A stretch of DNA of 64,000 nucleotides from the NCBI GenBank assembly GCA_003524145.1, contig DODZ01000006.1, positions 29,660 through 93,659 on the forward strand, written 5' to 3'. The position numbers and the translations under genes are program-made. Positions 24,137-32,691 of the stretch are shown piece after piece. The stretch's first letter is position 1. Each line of letters opens with the position of its first letter. This stretch comes from Candidatus Apopatosoma intestinale (GTDB taxonomy: Bacteria; Bacillota; Clostridia; Oscillospirales; CAG-272). The notes below the pieces were generated by a model. That model saw only the letters and a list, made by a program, of their open reading frames with translations, searched no databases and had not been told where the DNA came from.

Positions 24137-25039
24137 ATGAATAGAGAGAATATAGATAGCGAGAACGTAACCGCAGAAGAAAAAACCTCCTATGAAATAG
24201 TGGGTGTTAGATTCAAAGAGAATGGAAAAACATACTACTTTGACCCACAGGGCACGGCATGTACCACCGATGACAAAGTTATAGTGGAAACAGCCCGCGG
24301 TTTGGAATTCGGGTATGTATCGATTGCAAATCGTATTGTAGATGCGTCAAAGGTAATTTTGCCTCTGCGCCCCGTCGTCAGAATAGCGATATCTGCCGAT
24401 ATGGAACGCTATAATGCAAATAAGGAAAAGGAAAGGGAAGCGTTTGCTGTTTGCATGGAAAAGATTGCCGCACGAAAGCTTGAAATGAAGCTTGTCGATG
24501 TGGAATATACCTTTGATAATACAAAGCTGATTTTCTATTTCACAGCCGACGGAAGAATCGACTTCCGCGAGCTTGTAAAAGACCTCGCGGCTGTATTCAA
24601 AACAAGAATTGAGCTTCGTCAGATAGGCATACGCGACGAGACAAAGCTCATCGGCGGATTAGGCGTCTGCGGCAGACCTTTCTGCTGTAAAAAATTTTTG
24701 CCCGATTTCGTTCAGGTATCTATAAAGATGGCAAAGGAACAGAATCTTTCGCTCAATTCGCAGAAGATTTCCGGTGCCTGCGGCAGACTCATGTGCTGCC
24801 TGCGATATGAGCATGAAGTATATGAGGAGGAGCTGAAAAGGACACCGAAGCTTGACAGCGAGGTCGTGACTCCGGACGGAATCGGAACAGTTTGTGAAAT
24901 AAATCCTCTTGCGGGGCTCGTGAAAGTCCGCCTTTTCGAGGCGCAGACGGTAAAGCAGTATTCCCGCGATGATGTAAAGCAGACTGAAAAAAAGAGCGGC
25001 TCAAACGAAACGGAAGATAAAAGCTCCGATAATAAATAA
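24137..25039 (+). CDS. ricT: RicT/YaaT, PSP1-domain protein
   Basis: RicT (YaaT) forms the RicAFT complex that guides RNase Y-dependent mRNA processing and sporulation/competence control in Bacillus. The 300-residue protein has the PSP1 domain with the cysteine motifs CGRPFCCKKFL and CGRLMCCLRY (about 178-188 and 215-224), which bind an Fe-S cluster in the family. GGAG lies upstream of the ATG. The stop codon TAA (25037-25039) is the first part of an 8-base target duplication made by the adjacent IS element. Confidence 0.92.
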   Translation: MNRENIDSENVTAEEKTSYEIVGVRFKENGKTYYFDPQGTACTTDDKVIVETARGLEFGYVSIANRIVDASKVILPLRPVVRIAISADMERYNANKEKEREAFAVCMEKIAARKLEMKLVDVEYTFDNTKLIFYFTADGRIDFRELVKDLAAVFKTRIELRQIGIRDETKLIGGLGVCGRPFCCKKFLPDFVQVSIKMAKEQNLSLNSQKISGACGRLMCCLRYEHEVYEEELKRTPKLDSEVVTPDGIGTVCEINPLAGLVKVRLFEAQTVKQYSRDDVKQTEKKSGSNETEDKSSDNK

Positions 25040-26307
25040 ACAATGGTAACCTCTAAAAATTCATAAAAAATTGTTAAAAAAATCGTCAGATTATGGTATA
25101 ATAAAGATACTATAATAAAGGCGGTTGAAATGAAATGCAGATCAATCTTTTTGCGGAAGAAACACAATTACAGAGATTATCCGAACTCGGAGATTCATTG
25201 GAAAAACTGAATGTTATAGACTTTGAATCATTCAGACCTTTGCTTGAAAAGGTAAATTGTAAAGAACGTAAAAGCAAAGCCGGCAGACCGTCGTATGATG
25301 TTGTAATGATGTTCAAAATACTCGTATTGCAACGATTGTTTAATTTATCTGATGATCAAACTGAATACCAGATAACTGATCGAATGAGCTTTCAGCGTTT
25401 TATTGGCTTATCATTGGGAGAGCGTGTACCTGATGCAAAAACAATCTGGCTTTTTAAGGATACCATTACGCAAAAAGAAATAATTGAGCCTTTATTTAAT
25501 CAGTTCACAGCGCAATTGGAATCGCAAGGTATTATAACGCATACAGGAACAATTGTTGATGCGACTTTTGTGGATGCACCGCGTCAGCGCAACACTCGTG
25601 AGGAAAACAATCAAATTAAAAATGGCGAGATACCCAAAGAATGGGAGAAAAATACCCATAAACTTGCGCAAAAAGATACAGACGCCCGTTGGACAAAGAA
25701 AAATGATGAAACTCATTACGGATATAAAAATCATGTAAAAGTGGATGCCGACAGTAAGATTATTACGGATTACGCAACCACATCAGCAAATATACATGAC
25801 AGCAATGAATTTTCAGAATTTCTCGGAGAAGCTGACAAGGTAATATACGCTGACAGCGCCTATGTGGGAAAAGAAATTCCGAAACATGTAGAAAACCGCA
25901 TATGTGAAAAAGGATATCGCGGCAAACCGTTGACTGATGAACAAAAAGAAAGCAATCGAAGAAAATCAAAAATTCGATGCAGAATTGAGCATGTGTTTGG
26001 ATTTATTACCGTATCTATGCATGGTCTTACTGTGCGTTCCATTGGCATAAAGCGAGCAGAGTTTAATATAGGTCTTACAAACCTTGTTTATAACTTTTGC
26101 AGATATACTATTTTAAAACGAAAAGAGGTGTACATGGGATAACTATGCCCAAATGAGAATAATTCTGAATATTTAGGGCTTATCCTCCCTGAATATTTAG
26201 CGAGAATCAATGGCAATCGGCTATTTCTTGCCTTGATTTTTGAAAAAATAATCGAAATAGCAAAATATTATGATTGGGAATCAATTTTTAGAGGTTCCCT
26301 AAACAAT
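25037..26307 (+). mobile_element. Complete IS5-like insertion sequence with target duplication
   Basis: The element runs from 25045 to 26299 (1,255 bp). Its ends are near-perfect inverted repeats, GGTAACCTCTAAAAATT at the left and GGGAACCTCTAAAAATT read inward from the right. The 8-base sequence TAAACAAT occurs directly outside both ends (25037-25044 and 26300-26307), the duplicated target; a ninth base G is ambiguous. It has one transposase gene, with about 155 bases of non-coding DNA after it. Insertion separates ricT from uppP without breaking either. The near-identical ends and intact gene suggest a recent, possibly active copy. Confidence 0.9.
25135..26142 (+). CDS. IS5-family DDE transposase
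   Basis: A 335-residue transposase. The N-terminal domain (DUF772-like, about 45-120, GRPSYDVVMMFKILVLQRLF) is followed by the DDE catalytic core: D142 in GTIVDATFVDAP, D240 in VIYADSAYVG and E285 in RCRIEHVFGF. A TATAAT at 25097-25102 lies upstream. The coding sequence is more AT-rich than its neighbours, as expected for a mobile gene. The reading frame is intact. Confidence 0.95.
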   Translation: MQINLFAEETQLQRLSELGDSLEKLNVIDFESFRPLLEKVNCKERKSKAGRPSYDVVMMFKILVLQRLFNLSDDQTEYQITDRMSFQRFIGLSLGERVPDAKTIWLFKDTITQKEIIEPLFNQFTAQLESQGIITHTGTIVDATFVDAPRQRNTREENNQIKNGEIPKEWEKNTHKLAQKDTDARWTKKNDETHYGYKNHVKVDADSKIITDYATTSANIHDSNEFSEFLGEADKVIYADSAYVGKEIPKHVENRICEKGYRGKPLTDEQKESNRRKSKIRCRIEHVFGFITVSMHGLTVRSIGIKRAEFNIGLTNLVYNFCRYTILKRKEVYMG

Positions 26308-26341
26308 GTGATTATTGCATTTAAGGAAGGAAATTTTCACA

Positions 26342-27169
26342 ATGCGTTTTATTGAGATATTAAAATCCGTTTTTCTCGGTATAGTCGAGGGAATAACGGA
26401 ATGGCTTCCGATAAGCAGTACGGGACATATGCTCCTTGTTGACGAATTTCTCACGCTTGATATGAGTGAGAGCTTCAAGGAGATGTATTTCTATGTTGTC
26501 CAGCTCGGCGCGATACTTGCCGTTGTCCTGCTTTTCCGGAATAAAATGTTTCCGTTTCAGTTCAAGGATAAATCACAGCCCGTTTTCAGAAAAGATGTAT
26601 TTTCCACATGGCTCAAGGTAGTTGTGGCATGCATTCCGGGCGCTGTGGTAACGCTGCTTTTCGATGATTATATTGAGGCTCATCTGCATACGCCGCTTGT
26701 CATTGCGATAGCATTGATTTTCTATGGCATAGCTTTCATTATAATCGAGGCATGGAACAAAAAGAGAACTCCGAAAGTGGAAACGCTCGGAGATATCAGC
26801 TATTATACGGCGTTGCTCATCGGGCTTTTTCAGGTGCTTTCCATAATCCCGGGAACATCGCGCAGCGGCGCTACAATAATAGGAGCGTTGCTCATCGGCG
26901 TATCGAGAGTTGCGGCGGCGGAATTTACATTCTTCCTTGCCGTCCCCGTAATGTTCGGCATGAGCGCGATAAAGATTGCCAAATTCGGTCTGCATTTTTC
27001 GGCGGAAGAGGCAATAATACTTGCGGTCGGCACTATAGTGGCATTCTTTGTCTCTGTGGCAGTGATAAAATTCCTCATGGGATATATCAAAAAGCATGAT
27101 TTCACCGTGTTCGGCTGGTACAGAATAGCGCTTGGCATACTTGTGATTTTATTGATGTGCATAAAGTAA
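26342..27169 (+). CDS. uppP: Undecaprenyl-diphosphatase
   Basis: UppP (BacA) recycles the lipid carrier of wall synthesis by removing a phosphate from undecaprenyl diphosphate. The 275-residue protein has the two family motifs EGITEWLPISSTGHM (about 15-29) and PGTSRSGAT (about 178-186), and about eight membrane helices. The ATG at 26342 has AAGGAAGG before it; a TTG 27 bases upstream is inside the ribosome site. Before the IS arrived it probably followed ricT directly. Confidence 0.93.
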   Translation: MRFIEILKSVFLGIVEGITEWLPISSTGHMLLVDEFLTLDMSESFKEMYFYVVQLGAILAVVLLFRNKMFPFQFKDKSQPVFRKDVFSTWLKVVVACIPGAVVTLLFDDYIEAHLHTPLVIAIALIFYGIAFIIIEAWNKKRTPKVETLGDISYYTALLIGLFQVLSIIPGTSRSGATIIGALLIGVSRVAAAEFTFFLAVPVMFGMSAIKIAKFGLHFSAEEAIILAVGTIVAFFVSVAVIKFLMGYIKKHDFTVFGWYRIALGILVILLMCIK

Positions 27170-27172
27170 TGT

Positions 27173-27200
27173 AAAAAGGCAGACCAAAGTCTGCCTTTTT
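27173..27200. terminator. Bidirectional terminator between uppP and the XRE gene
   Basis: AAAAAGGCAGAC (27173-27184) pairs with GTCTGCCTTTTT (27189-27200), loop CAAA. Confidence 0.9.
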
Positions 27201-27210
27201 GCTGTGATTA

Positions 27211-27789
27211 TTAACTTTTGATATATTTTTTCAGAGCATCTGCATACTTCGGATTTTTCAGAAGCTCGGCGCGCCTGCCGCTTTTTGCGTTCATACGCAA
27301 ATCTGTAATCAAATCAATAAGCGGCTTTTCGCGCCGTTCCGCAGGGCGGCAATCGTAGAAAGCATGGTAAAGCGTATCTTCTTTTTTCATGCGTTCGGTC
27401 AGCAGTGATGCGGCAAAAAGATATTTTTCCTGTATTGCCGCGACCTGTTCATCCGTGCCGCCACGGTAGCTGGGATAGTCACTATAAGCCTTAGTGATGA
27501 ATTCGCGGGTCTTTTCAGCACCGATTTTTAGATATGATTTCAGATATAATTCGACTGTGCTATCGATATCAGCCTGAATTTTTTCCTTATTATATCCCAT
27601 GAGTTCATCAAGACTCACGCCGAAATAATATGCCAGTGGTTGCAAAAGGGTGATATCGGGATAAGTTTCATCGCGCTCCCATTTGCTTACAGCCGCAGAG
27701 CTGACATTCATTGCCGCAGAAAGCTCATCCTGTGTGATTCCTTTTTTCTGCCGCAAGCTTTTGATATTGGCACCTATTGTTATTTTCAT
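27211..27789 (-). CDS. XRE-family helix-turn-helix regulator
   Basis: A 192-residue protein with an XRE/Cro helix-turn-helix at about 6-62 (LRQKKGITQDELSAAMNVSS, then VSKWERDETYP) and a C-terminal helical domain of unknown ligand. AAGGAG precedes the ATG. It is a single-gene unit. The DNA upstream holds a perfect 13-bp palindrome (28048-28077) and a related dyad at 27973-27992 that might be operators, though this is speculative. Confidence 0.88.
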   Translation of the reverse strand: MKITIGANIKSLRQKKGITQDELSAAMNVSSAAVSKWERDETYPDITLLQPLAYYFGVSLDELMGYNKEKIQADIDSTVELYLKSYLKIGAEKTREFITKAYSDYPSYRGGTDEQVAAIQEKYLFAASLLTERMKKEDTLYHAFYDCRPAERREKPLIDLITDLRMNAKSGRRAELLKNPKYADALKKYIKS

Positions 27790-28095
27790 AAATGTCTCCT
27801 TGAAAATTAAGATAAGCTGACGCCTGCTTCCGATTATATTATAGCAACGAATTGCGCGAAAGTAAAGAGACTGTCATTCAATATGAAATTAACCGCCGGA
27901 ATAAAGACGCGGGAAGAAGAGCTTGTGCATGCCTGCTATGCGCTTGGTTAGCAGAGCAGTCACCGACTTTTATACAAAATCTGCCTTTTGTAATTTAATT
28001 GCAGACACCGCACGACCAGCGGGAAGTGCGGCTCTTTCAATGGATGAAATTATACAAAATGAAAATTTTGTATAATTGAGGGAATAGAAATATAT
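27790..28095. other. Gene-free region with two related dyads
   Basis: No convincing gene. It holds the promoter region of the XRE gene on the minus strand (TATAAT near 27838). A dyad TACAAAA (27973-27979)/TTTTGTA (27986-27992) and a much stronger one, AATTATACAAAAT (28048-28060)/ATTTTGTATAATT (28065-28077) with a GAAA loop, share the half-site TACAAAA. Confidence 0.55.
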
Positions 28096-28121
28096 AAAAA
28101 AGCCCGAAAACGGGCTTTTTT
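28096..28121. terminator. Terminator of the cdaA-to-murJ operon
   Basis: AAAAAAGCCCG (28096-28106) pairs with CGGGCTTTTTT (28111-28121), loop AAAA. It ends the long minus-strand operon and can act in both directions. Confidence 0.9.
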
Positions 28122-28170
28122 CATGCCATAGATGATGTATGCTTCATAAAGGCTTTCGATATTGGCATTT

Positions 28171-29793
28171 TCACGCAAAGCTCTTCATACCGAGCTTACC
28201 GAGAAATCTGCAAATCTTTTCGCCTTTCGGCAGCATCATAAGTTCTTCTTTCACAATAATCTTCATTGCAAAAAGCAAAATAAAGTAAACAACTACAGTT
28301 ATAAGAATTGCAGATAATGTCGCAACGGACTGGCGTGATATTTTATCAATAATCTTAAACGAGGTTATTGTAAATACGCTTGAAGCAAGTGTTGCCAAAA
28401 ACGGTCTGAAAAATGACTTCAATATTTTTATATCAAGATGCACATACTTGGCAACAAAGCAGAAATTCAAAACCGCCATTACAAAATAGCTGATTACTGT
28501 TCCTATTGGCGCTCCGTAAACTCCTACTTGAGGTATGCTTATAAGAATAAAATTAATCACAAGCTTTACAGCCGCACCGCAAAGCATCGATATTATCGGT
28601 TTTCTTTCAAGCCTATGAGACTGGAGTATTGAATTTGTTATCGTCAGCATCGCGGTAAAAAATACCGATATTGAAAGAATTGACAAAAGCGGTGCCGCAC
28701 TGTTGACCGATTCCGCCTTTTTCCTGAAAAGCATTGCAAGTATCGGCTTTGATAATATTGACATTCCGATAGCACAAGGAATCGATATTATAGCGGCAAA
28801 TTTAAGCGATGCGTTCATTGCTTTCATGGATTTTTCCGTATTTTTTTCAGCCCTTGTGGAAGCAAGAGCCGGCGTCAATGCAGATGCTATCGGCACTATA
28901 AGTGCTGACGGCAAATGTGTCAGTGTTACTACAAGAGTGCTGTAATTTCCGTAAGCCGCCTCCGCTATAGGTATTGATGTATATGATTTCATACAGTTTA
29001 TTATCGTAACGGAATCTATAATTCCGGTCAGATTAAGCGCAACCGCACTTATGGTTATCGGAACAGCTGTTAAAACAAGCTTTCTGAATATGGCTTTTTG
29101 CGGCATACATTCATTGCTTTCCTCTATTATGAGATAACCGTAATTCTGCTTATGGAAAAGCTTTGCCGATATAAGAAAAACCATTCCGGTGCCTACACCT
29201 ATGCAGATTCCGGCTATGGCATATGCCGCCGCTATTTCTATGCTGTATCCACATGATATCGCATATTTGCAAAGTACAATGCCTATGGCAAACTTACCTA
29301 TCGCCTCAATAACTTCGGAAACCGCTGTGGGTGTCATGTTCTGATGACCCTGAAAATAGCCTCTTATGGCACTGGAAACGCAGATAAAGAAAAGTGTTGG
29401 CGCTATTGTGATTATACAGTAATAGCTGTCACGACTGCCCATCAAAGTGGCAAGCGGCTTTGCACCGAGAACCATTATCAAAGTCCCTGCTACACCGAGG
29501 GCAACAAAAAGCAACAGTGCTGTCGTAAAAATTCGGCGCACTTCTTTTTTTCTGCCAAGCGTTCTGCTGCCTGATACCATTATGGAAATAGCTATAGGAA
29601 GTCCGGCTGTAGATATCATATAAAGCGTAACAAATATATTATACGCCACATTGAAGTATCCCATTCCGAGATCCCCGAGATATGAATGAAGCGGAATTTT
29701 GAAAAAAAGCCCCATCAGCTTCACGAGCATATTTGAAAACATGAGTATTACAACGCCCGACATCATTCGAGGGGCTTTTTTTTGCTTTTCCAC
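28171..29793 (-). CDS. MurJ/SpoVB-like flippase (MOP superfamily)
   Basis: A 540-residue protein with about fourteen membrane helices of the polysaccharide-transporter/MurJ group. The N-terminus (LVKLMGLFFKIPLHSYLGDL) and AIRGYFQGHQNMTPTAVSEV are characteristic of the SpoVB/YkvU/YtgP branch, which moves lipid-linked wall precursors across the membrane. The start is GTG with GGAG nine bases before it. It is the last gene of the nine-gene operon. Whether it serves vegetative wall or spore cortex is open. Confidence 0.9.
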   Translation of the reverse strand: MEKQKKAPRMMSGVVILMFSNMLVKLMGLFFKIPLHSYLGDLGMGYFNVAYNIFVTLYMISTAGLPIAISIMVSGSRTLGRKKEVRRIFTTALLLFVALGVAGTLIMVLGAKPLATLMGSRDSYYCIITIAPTLFFICVSSAIRGYFQGHQNMTPTAVSEVIEAIGKFAIGIVLCKYAISCGYSIEIAAAYAIAGICIGVGTGMVFLISAKLFHKQNYGYLIIEESNECMPQKAIFRKLVLTAVPITISAVALNLTGIIDSVTIINCMKSYTSIPIAEAAYGNYSTLVVTLTHLPSALIVPIASALTPALASTRAEKNTEKSMKAMNASLKFAAIISIPCAIGMSILSKPILAMLFRKKAESVNSAAPLLSILSISVFFTAMLTITNSILQSHRLERKPIISMLCGAAVKLVINFILISIPQVGVYGAPIGTVISYFVMAVLNFCFVAKYVHLDIKILKSFFRPFLATLASSVFTITSFKIIDKISRQSVATLSAILITVVVYFILLFAMKIIVKEELMMLPKGEKICRFLGKLGMKSFA

Positions 29794-29817
29794 CTTGAAA
29801 ATCTCCTTAAATAACGG

Positions 29818-30714
29818 TCAGCGACCGATAAATTCACGGAAAACAGAGTTTTCCGGCACAAGCGACGACGGAATCACAGGTACGTTTTTGAATTTTTCTT
29901 CAAAAAAATTGTATAATTCAGTTTCATCCTTGACCGAAAAATCATACATTTTTTTATCTAAAATATATGGTTTTATGACATTTATTTCATAAAGCATGAG
30001 CGTATTTATAAAGAAATCGGCATTTTTGGCATTTGGAAAAATGTTTTCATCCTCATTTTTCGCAACACCGTCCCATAGCTTCATTGTAAGCGAGACCGAT
30101 GCACCGCGGAAGTAAAAATCACGCACAATACGACGGAAAAGACGTATTTCTCTTGCTTCAAAATAACTTCCGTATGCCGAAATATTATCGTGCACGCCTA
30201 TATAGATTGCCCTGGTTGCTCTCTTCGGAAGAAGCGACATTATCTCGGGATACATAGCCTGTATTCCTTCAAATACGATAAATTCGTTTCTGCTCGGATG
30301 GTAGTCGGTATATCCGCTCCGCATTCCGAGCTGAAAATCGTATTTCGGAAGCCTTGCAGGCTTTTCTGCGAGTATATCGGATATGCAAACAACAAAATAG
30401 TTCAGATCTATGGCGGATGCCGCTTCATAATTCGGTATTTTATCTTTTGAAATATCGTCTCTGCTACGGTAAAAGTCGTCAATCGATATGATTTTGGCGG
30501 TTTTTCCGAATTTTTTCATTTCATCCTCGAGGATAAATGATGTGGTTGTTTTTCCCGAGCAGGATGCACCCGAGAGCATTATAAAGCGCTCTTCCCTGTT
30601 TTTGCAGATTTCTCTTGCCGCGTTTCTGACCTGAGCTTCGTATTTGCTTTCACAATCCAAAACAAAGCTCTTCATTTCTTCCTGATCAGCAAATTTCAGA
30701 TTATGCTGTATCAT
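29818..30714 (-). CDS. Uridine kinase-like P-loop kinase
   Basis: About 298 residues with a Walker A motif LSGASCSGKTTTS (about 46-58) and the uridine kinase features SIDDFYRSRDDI and YDFQLG. It phosphorylates a nucleoside or similar small molecule using ATP/GTP. It is close to the kinase half of the TGS-uridine kinase fusion proteins found in Clostridia but lacks the TGS part. The ATG at 30714 has AGGAGG upstream; a TTG just before is less likely. It sits between hemZ and the flippase gene with gaps of 17 and 24 bases. Confidence 0.85.
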   Translation of the reverse strand: MIQHNLKFADQEEMKSFVLDCESKYEAQVRNAAREICKNREERFIMLSGASCSGKTTTSFILEDEMKKFGKTAKIISIDDFYRSRDDISKDKIPNYEAASAIDLNYFVVCISDILAEKPARLPKYDFQLGMRSGYTDYHPSRNEFIVFEGIQAMYPEIMSLLPKRATRAIYIGVHDNISAYGSYFEAREIRLFRRIVRDFYFRGASVSLTMKLWDGVAKNEDENIFPNAKNADFFINTLMLYEINVIKPYILDKKMYDFSVKDETELYNFFEEKFKNVPVIPSSLVPENSVFREFIGR

Positions 30715-30731
30715 CAAATAACCTCCTGTTT

Positions 30732-32213
30732 TTAACTGATATTATTATAAAAGCTGATTATTTTCTCTTTTTTGTCCTTTTCACGCTGTTCATTTTCATC
30801 CGAAAGGTATTCATAAGGATATTTGTATTCAAATATCCTGTCAATTTTGCCTGATTTTCTGTCTACAAGCTTAGAGACAGCACCTGCTCCTATGGCAAAT
30901 ATGCTATGTATCTCTTCCATCATGTATATATTGTATTTTCCTTCGCAACCCGGCAGGCAGAAGCCTACATTTTCAAGATTGTCCACGGTATTTTTCTGCC
31001 TGTACATATAATAAGGAATATACCCGGCATTTTTGACTGCGAGATGCGCATAGTCCACAAGCTTGGTGGCTACATTTTCGCCTCTGTCATATATATATGA
31101 ACGCTTCTGCGAAAAATCTGCCGCATTTTTTATACACAGCGTGTGTACCGTGAGATTTTCCGGATGCAGTCGTGTCATCTCGTCAACTGTTGATGAAAAG
31201 CTTCCGAAGCCTTCACCCGGAAGCCCCGCAATGAGGTCTGTATTTATCTGCGGTATGCCGATGCTTCTGGCAAGCTCAAACGCGCGGTAAAAATCAGCGG
31301 CTGTATGTTTTCTTCCTATAAGCTCAAGCACCTCATCATTGAGCGTCTGCGTATTTATACTGATGCGTGTAGCGCCGTATTTCTTTATAACCTCAAGCTT
31401 TTCTTTGGTTATTGTATCGGGACGACCTGCCTCAACGGTAAATTCTTCAACTCCCGACATGTCTACATTTTCGGATATAACGGAAAGAAGTTTTTCGAGC
31501 TGAGAGGCGCTGAGAGTCGTTGGCGTTCCTCCGCCAATATAGACTGTCGCCACGGTGAGACCGAGTGACTTAATAAGAGCCGCCTGCTCGGCTATATCTC
31601 GGCAAAGCTGCTCGAGATATCCGTCAAGAAGCCCCAAAAGCTTAGGCGAAGTGTATGATACAAACGAGCAATAGCTGCATCTTGATGGGCAGAAAGGTAT
31701 GGAAATATATATGCTGCAGGCGTTTTCCGGTGCGACGGCGATGATTTTCTTTTCGAGATATGCTGTATCGCAGGCAAGTGCCGCCTTTTTTGCATTCACG
31801 AAGTATTCCTTTGTGAATATTGAGCGAACCTCTGCCTTTGTAGCACCGTTCATAAGCTCCTGAAGAGCGAGCTTTGCGGGACGCACACCGGTAAGTATTC
31901 CCCATTGCGGCACCTTGCCGACAAGCTTCTTTCCTGCATTGAAAAATGCTTTTCCGACAGCAATTTTTCTTGTTTTATCAAGTGTTTCGCTATCCGAAAA
32001 AGGCTCGAAGAACGAGCGCTCCACATTTTTACCAAGGTGAGATATGTTGACTTTAGCCGTTATTCCGTCTACGCTTTCCTCGATTGAAACGGATGCGGAC
32101 GGAGATTCGGCATCTGTCTGCTTAGCCGCGGAAAATTTCTCTCCCGGGAAAAACAGCATACAAAGCGTCTGTATATAATATTCATTTATTTCGCCGTTTA
32201 TATTTAATATCAT
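30732..32213 (-). CDS. hemZ: Coproporphyrinogen dehydrogenase-like radical SAM protein
   Basis: A 493-residue radical SAM protein of the HemZ family. The cluster-binding motif is CPSRCSYC (about 172-179) after SIYISIPF, and GGGTPTTL and EAGRPDTI follow as in HemN-type enzymes. The N-terminal region of about 160 residues is family-specific (GVRPAKLALQELMNG). HemZ is widespread in Clostridia that lack a full heme pathway, so the true reaction may not be coproporphyrinogen oxidation. The gene lies 6 bases after dtd. Confidence 0.88.
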   Translation of the reverse strand: MILNINGEINEYYIQTLCMLFFPGEKFSAAKQTDAESPSASVSIEESVDGITAKVNISHLGKNVERSFFEPFSDSETLDKTRKIAVGKAFFNAGKKLVGKVPQWGILTGVRPAKLALQELMNGATKAEVRSIFTKEYFVNAKKAALACDTAYLEKKIIAVAPENACSIYISIPFCPSRCSYCSFVSYTSPKLLGLLDGYLEQLCRDIAEQAALIKSLGLTVATVYIGGGTPTTLSASQLEKLLSVISENVDMSGVEEFTVEAGRPDTITKEKLEVIKKYGATRISINTQTLNDEVLELIGRKHTAADFYRAFELARSIGIPQINTDLIAGLPGEGFGSFSSTVDEMTRLHPENLTVHTLCIKNAADFSQKRSYIYDRGENVATKLVDYAHLAVKNAGYIPYYMYRQKNTVDNLENVGFCLPGCEGKYNIYMMEEIHSIFAIGAGAVSKLVDRKSGKIDRIFEYKYPYEYLSDENEQREKDKKEKIISFYNNIS

Positions 32214-32219
32214 AAAAAT

Positions 32220-32678
32220 TCATCCTTTATTTTGCAGAATTTCACTGTCCATAACTATTGTTACAGGTCCGTCATTTCTGATATCAAGCTGCATATATGC
32301 GCCGAAAACACCGCATTGCACATCCGGTATCTCTTTTTTAAGACATGAAACGAAGTATTCATAAAGTTCATTTGCCCGCTCCGGCGCTTCGCTTGTAAAA
32401 TAATCCGGCCGATTTCCGTGTGCATAGTTGGCATACAGAGTGAAATTGGAGACAACAAGCGCACTGCCGCAAACATCTTTTACGGACAAATTCATTTTAT
32501 CGTTCTCGTCGGAAAATATGCGAAGCTTTGATATTTTTAGCGCAAGAAGTTCTGCATCTCTTTCGCTGTCGCCTTTTTTAACTCCGAAAAGTATTGTAAG
32601 CCCCTTCCCTATTCTGCCTGTCAGCACGCCGTCTGCGACGACCTGCGATGATGAAACACGCTGTATGACAGCTCTCAT
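32220..32678 (-). CDS. dtd: D-aminoacyl-tRNA deacylase
   Basis: Dtd removes D-amino acids wrongly attached to tRNAs. The 152-residue protein has the active-site motifs SNFTLYANY (SQFTL type, about 78-86) and NDGPVTI (NxGPVT type, about 137-143). The ATG at 32678 is preceded by AGGAGA; a longer upstream frame overlaps relA and is not needed. It directly follows relA, the usual Firmicutes order. In a cell making D-Asp for its wall, such proofreading would be useful. Confidence 0.94.
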   Translation of the reverse strand: MRAVIQRVSSSQVVADGVLTGRIGKGLTILFGVKKGDSERDAELLALKISKLRIFSDENDKMNLSVKDVCGSALVVSNFTLYANYAHGNRPDYFTSEAPERANELYEYFVSCLKKEIPDVQCGVFGAYMQLDIRNDGPVTIVMDSEILQNKG

Positions 32679-32691
32679 TTTCAGTCTCCTT

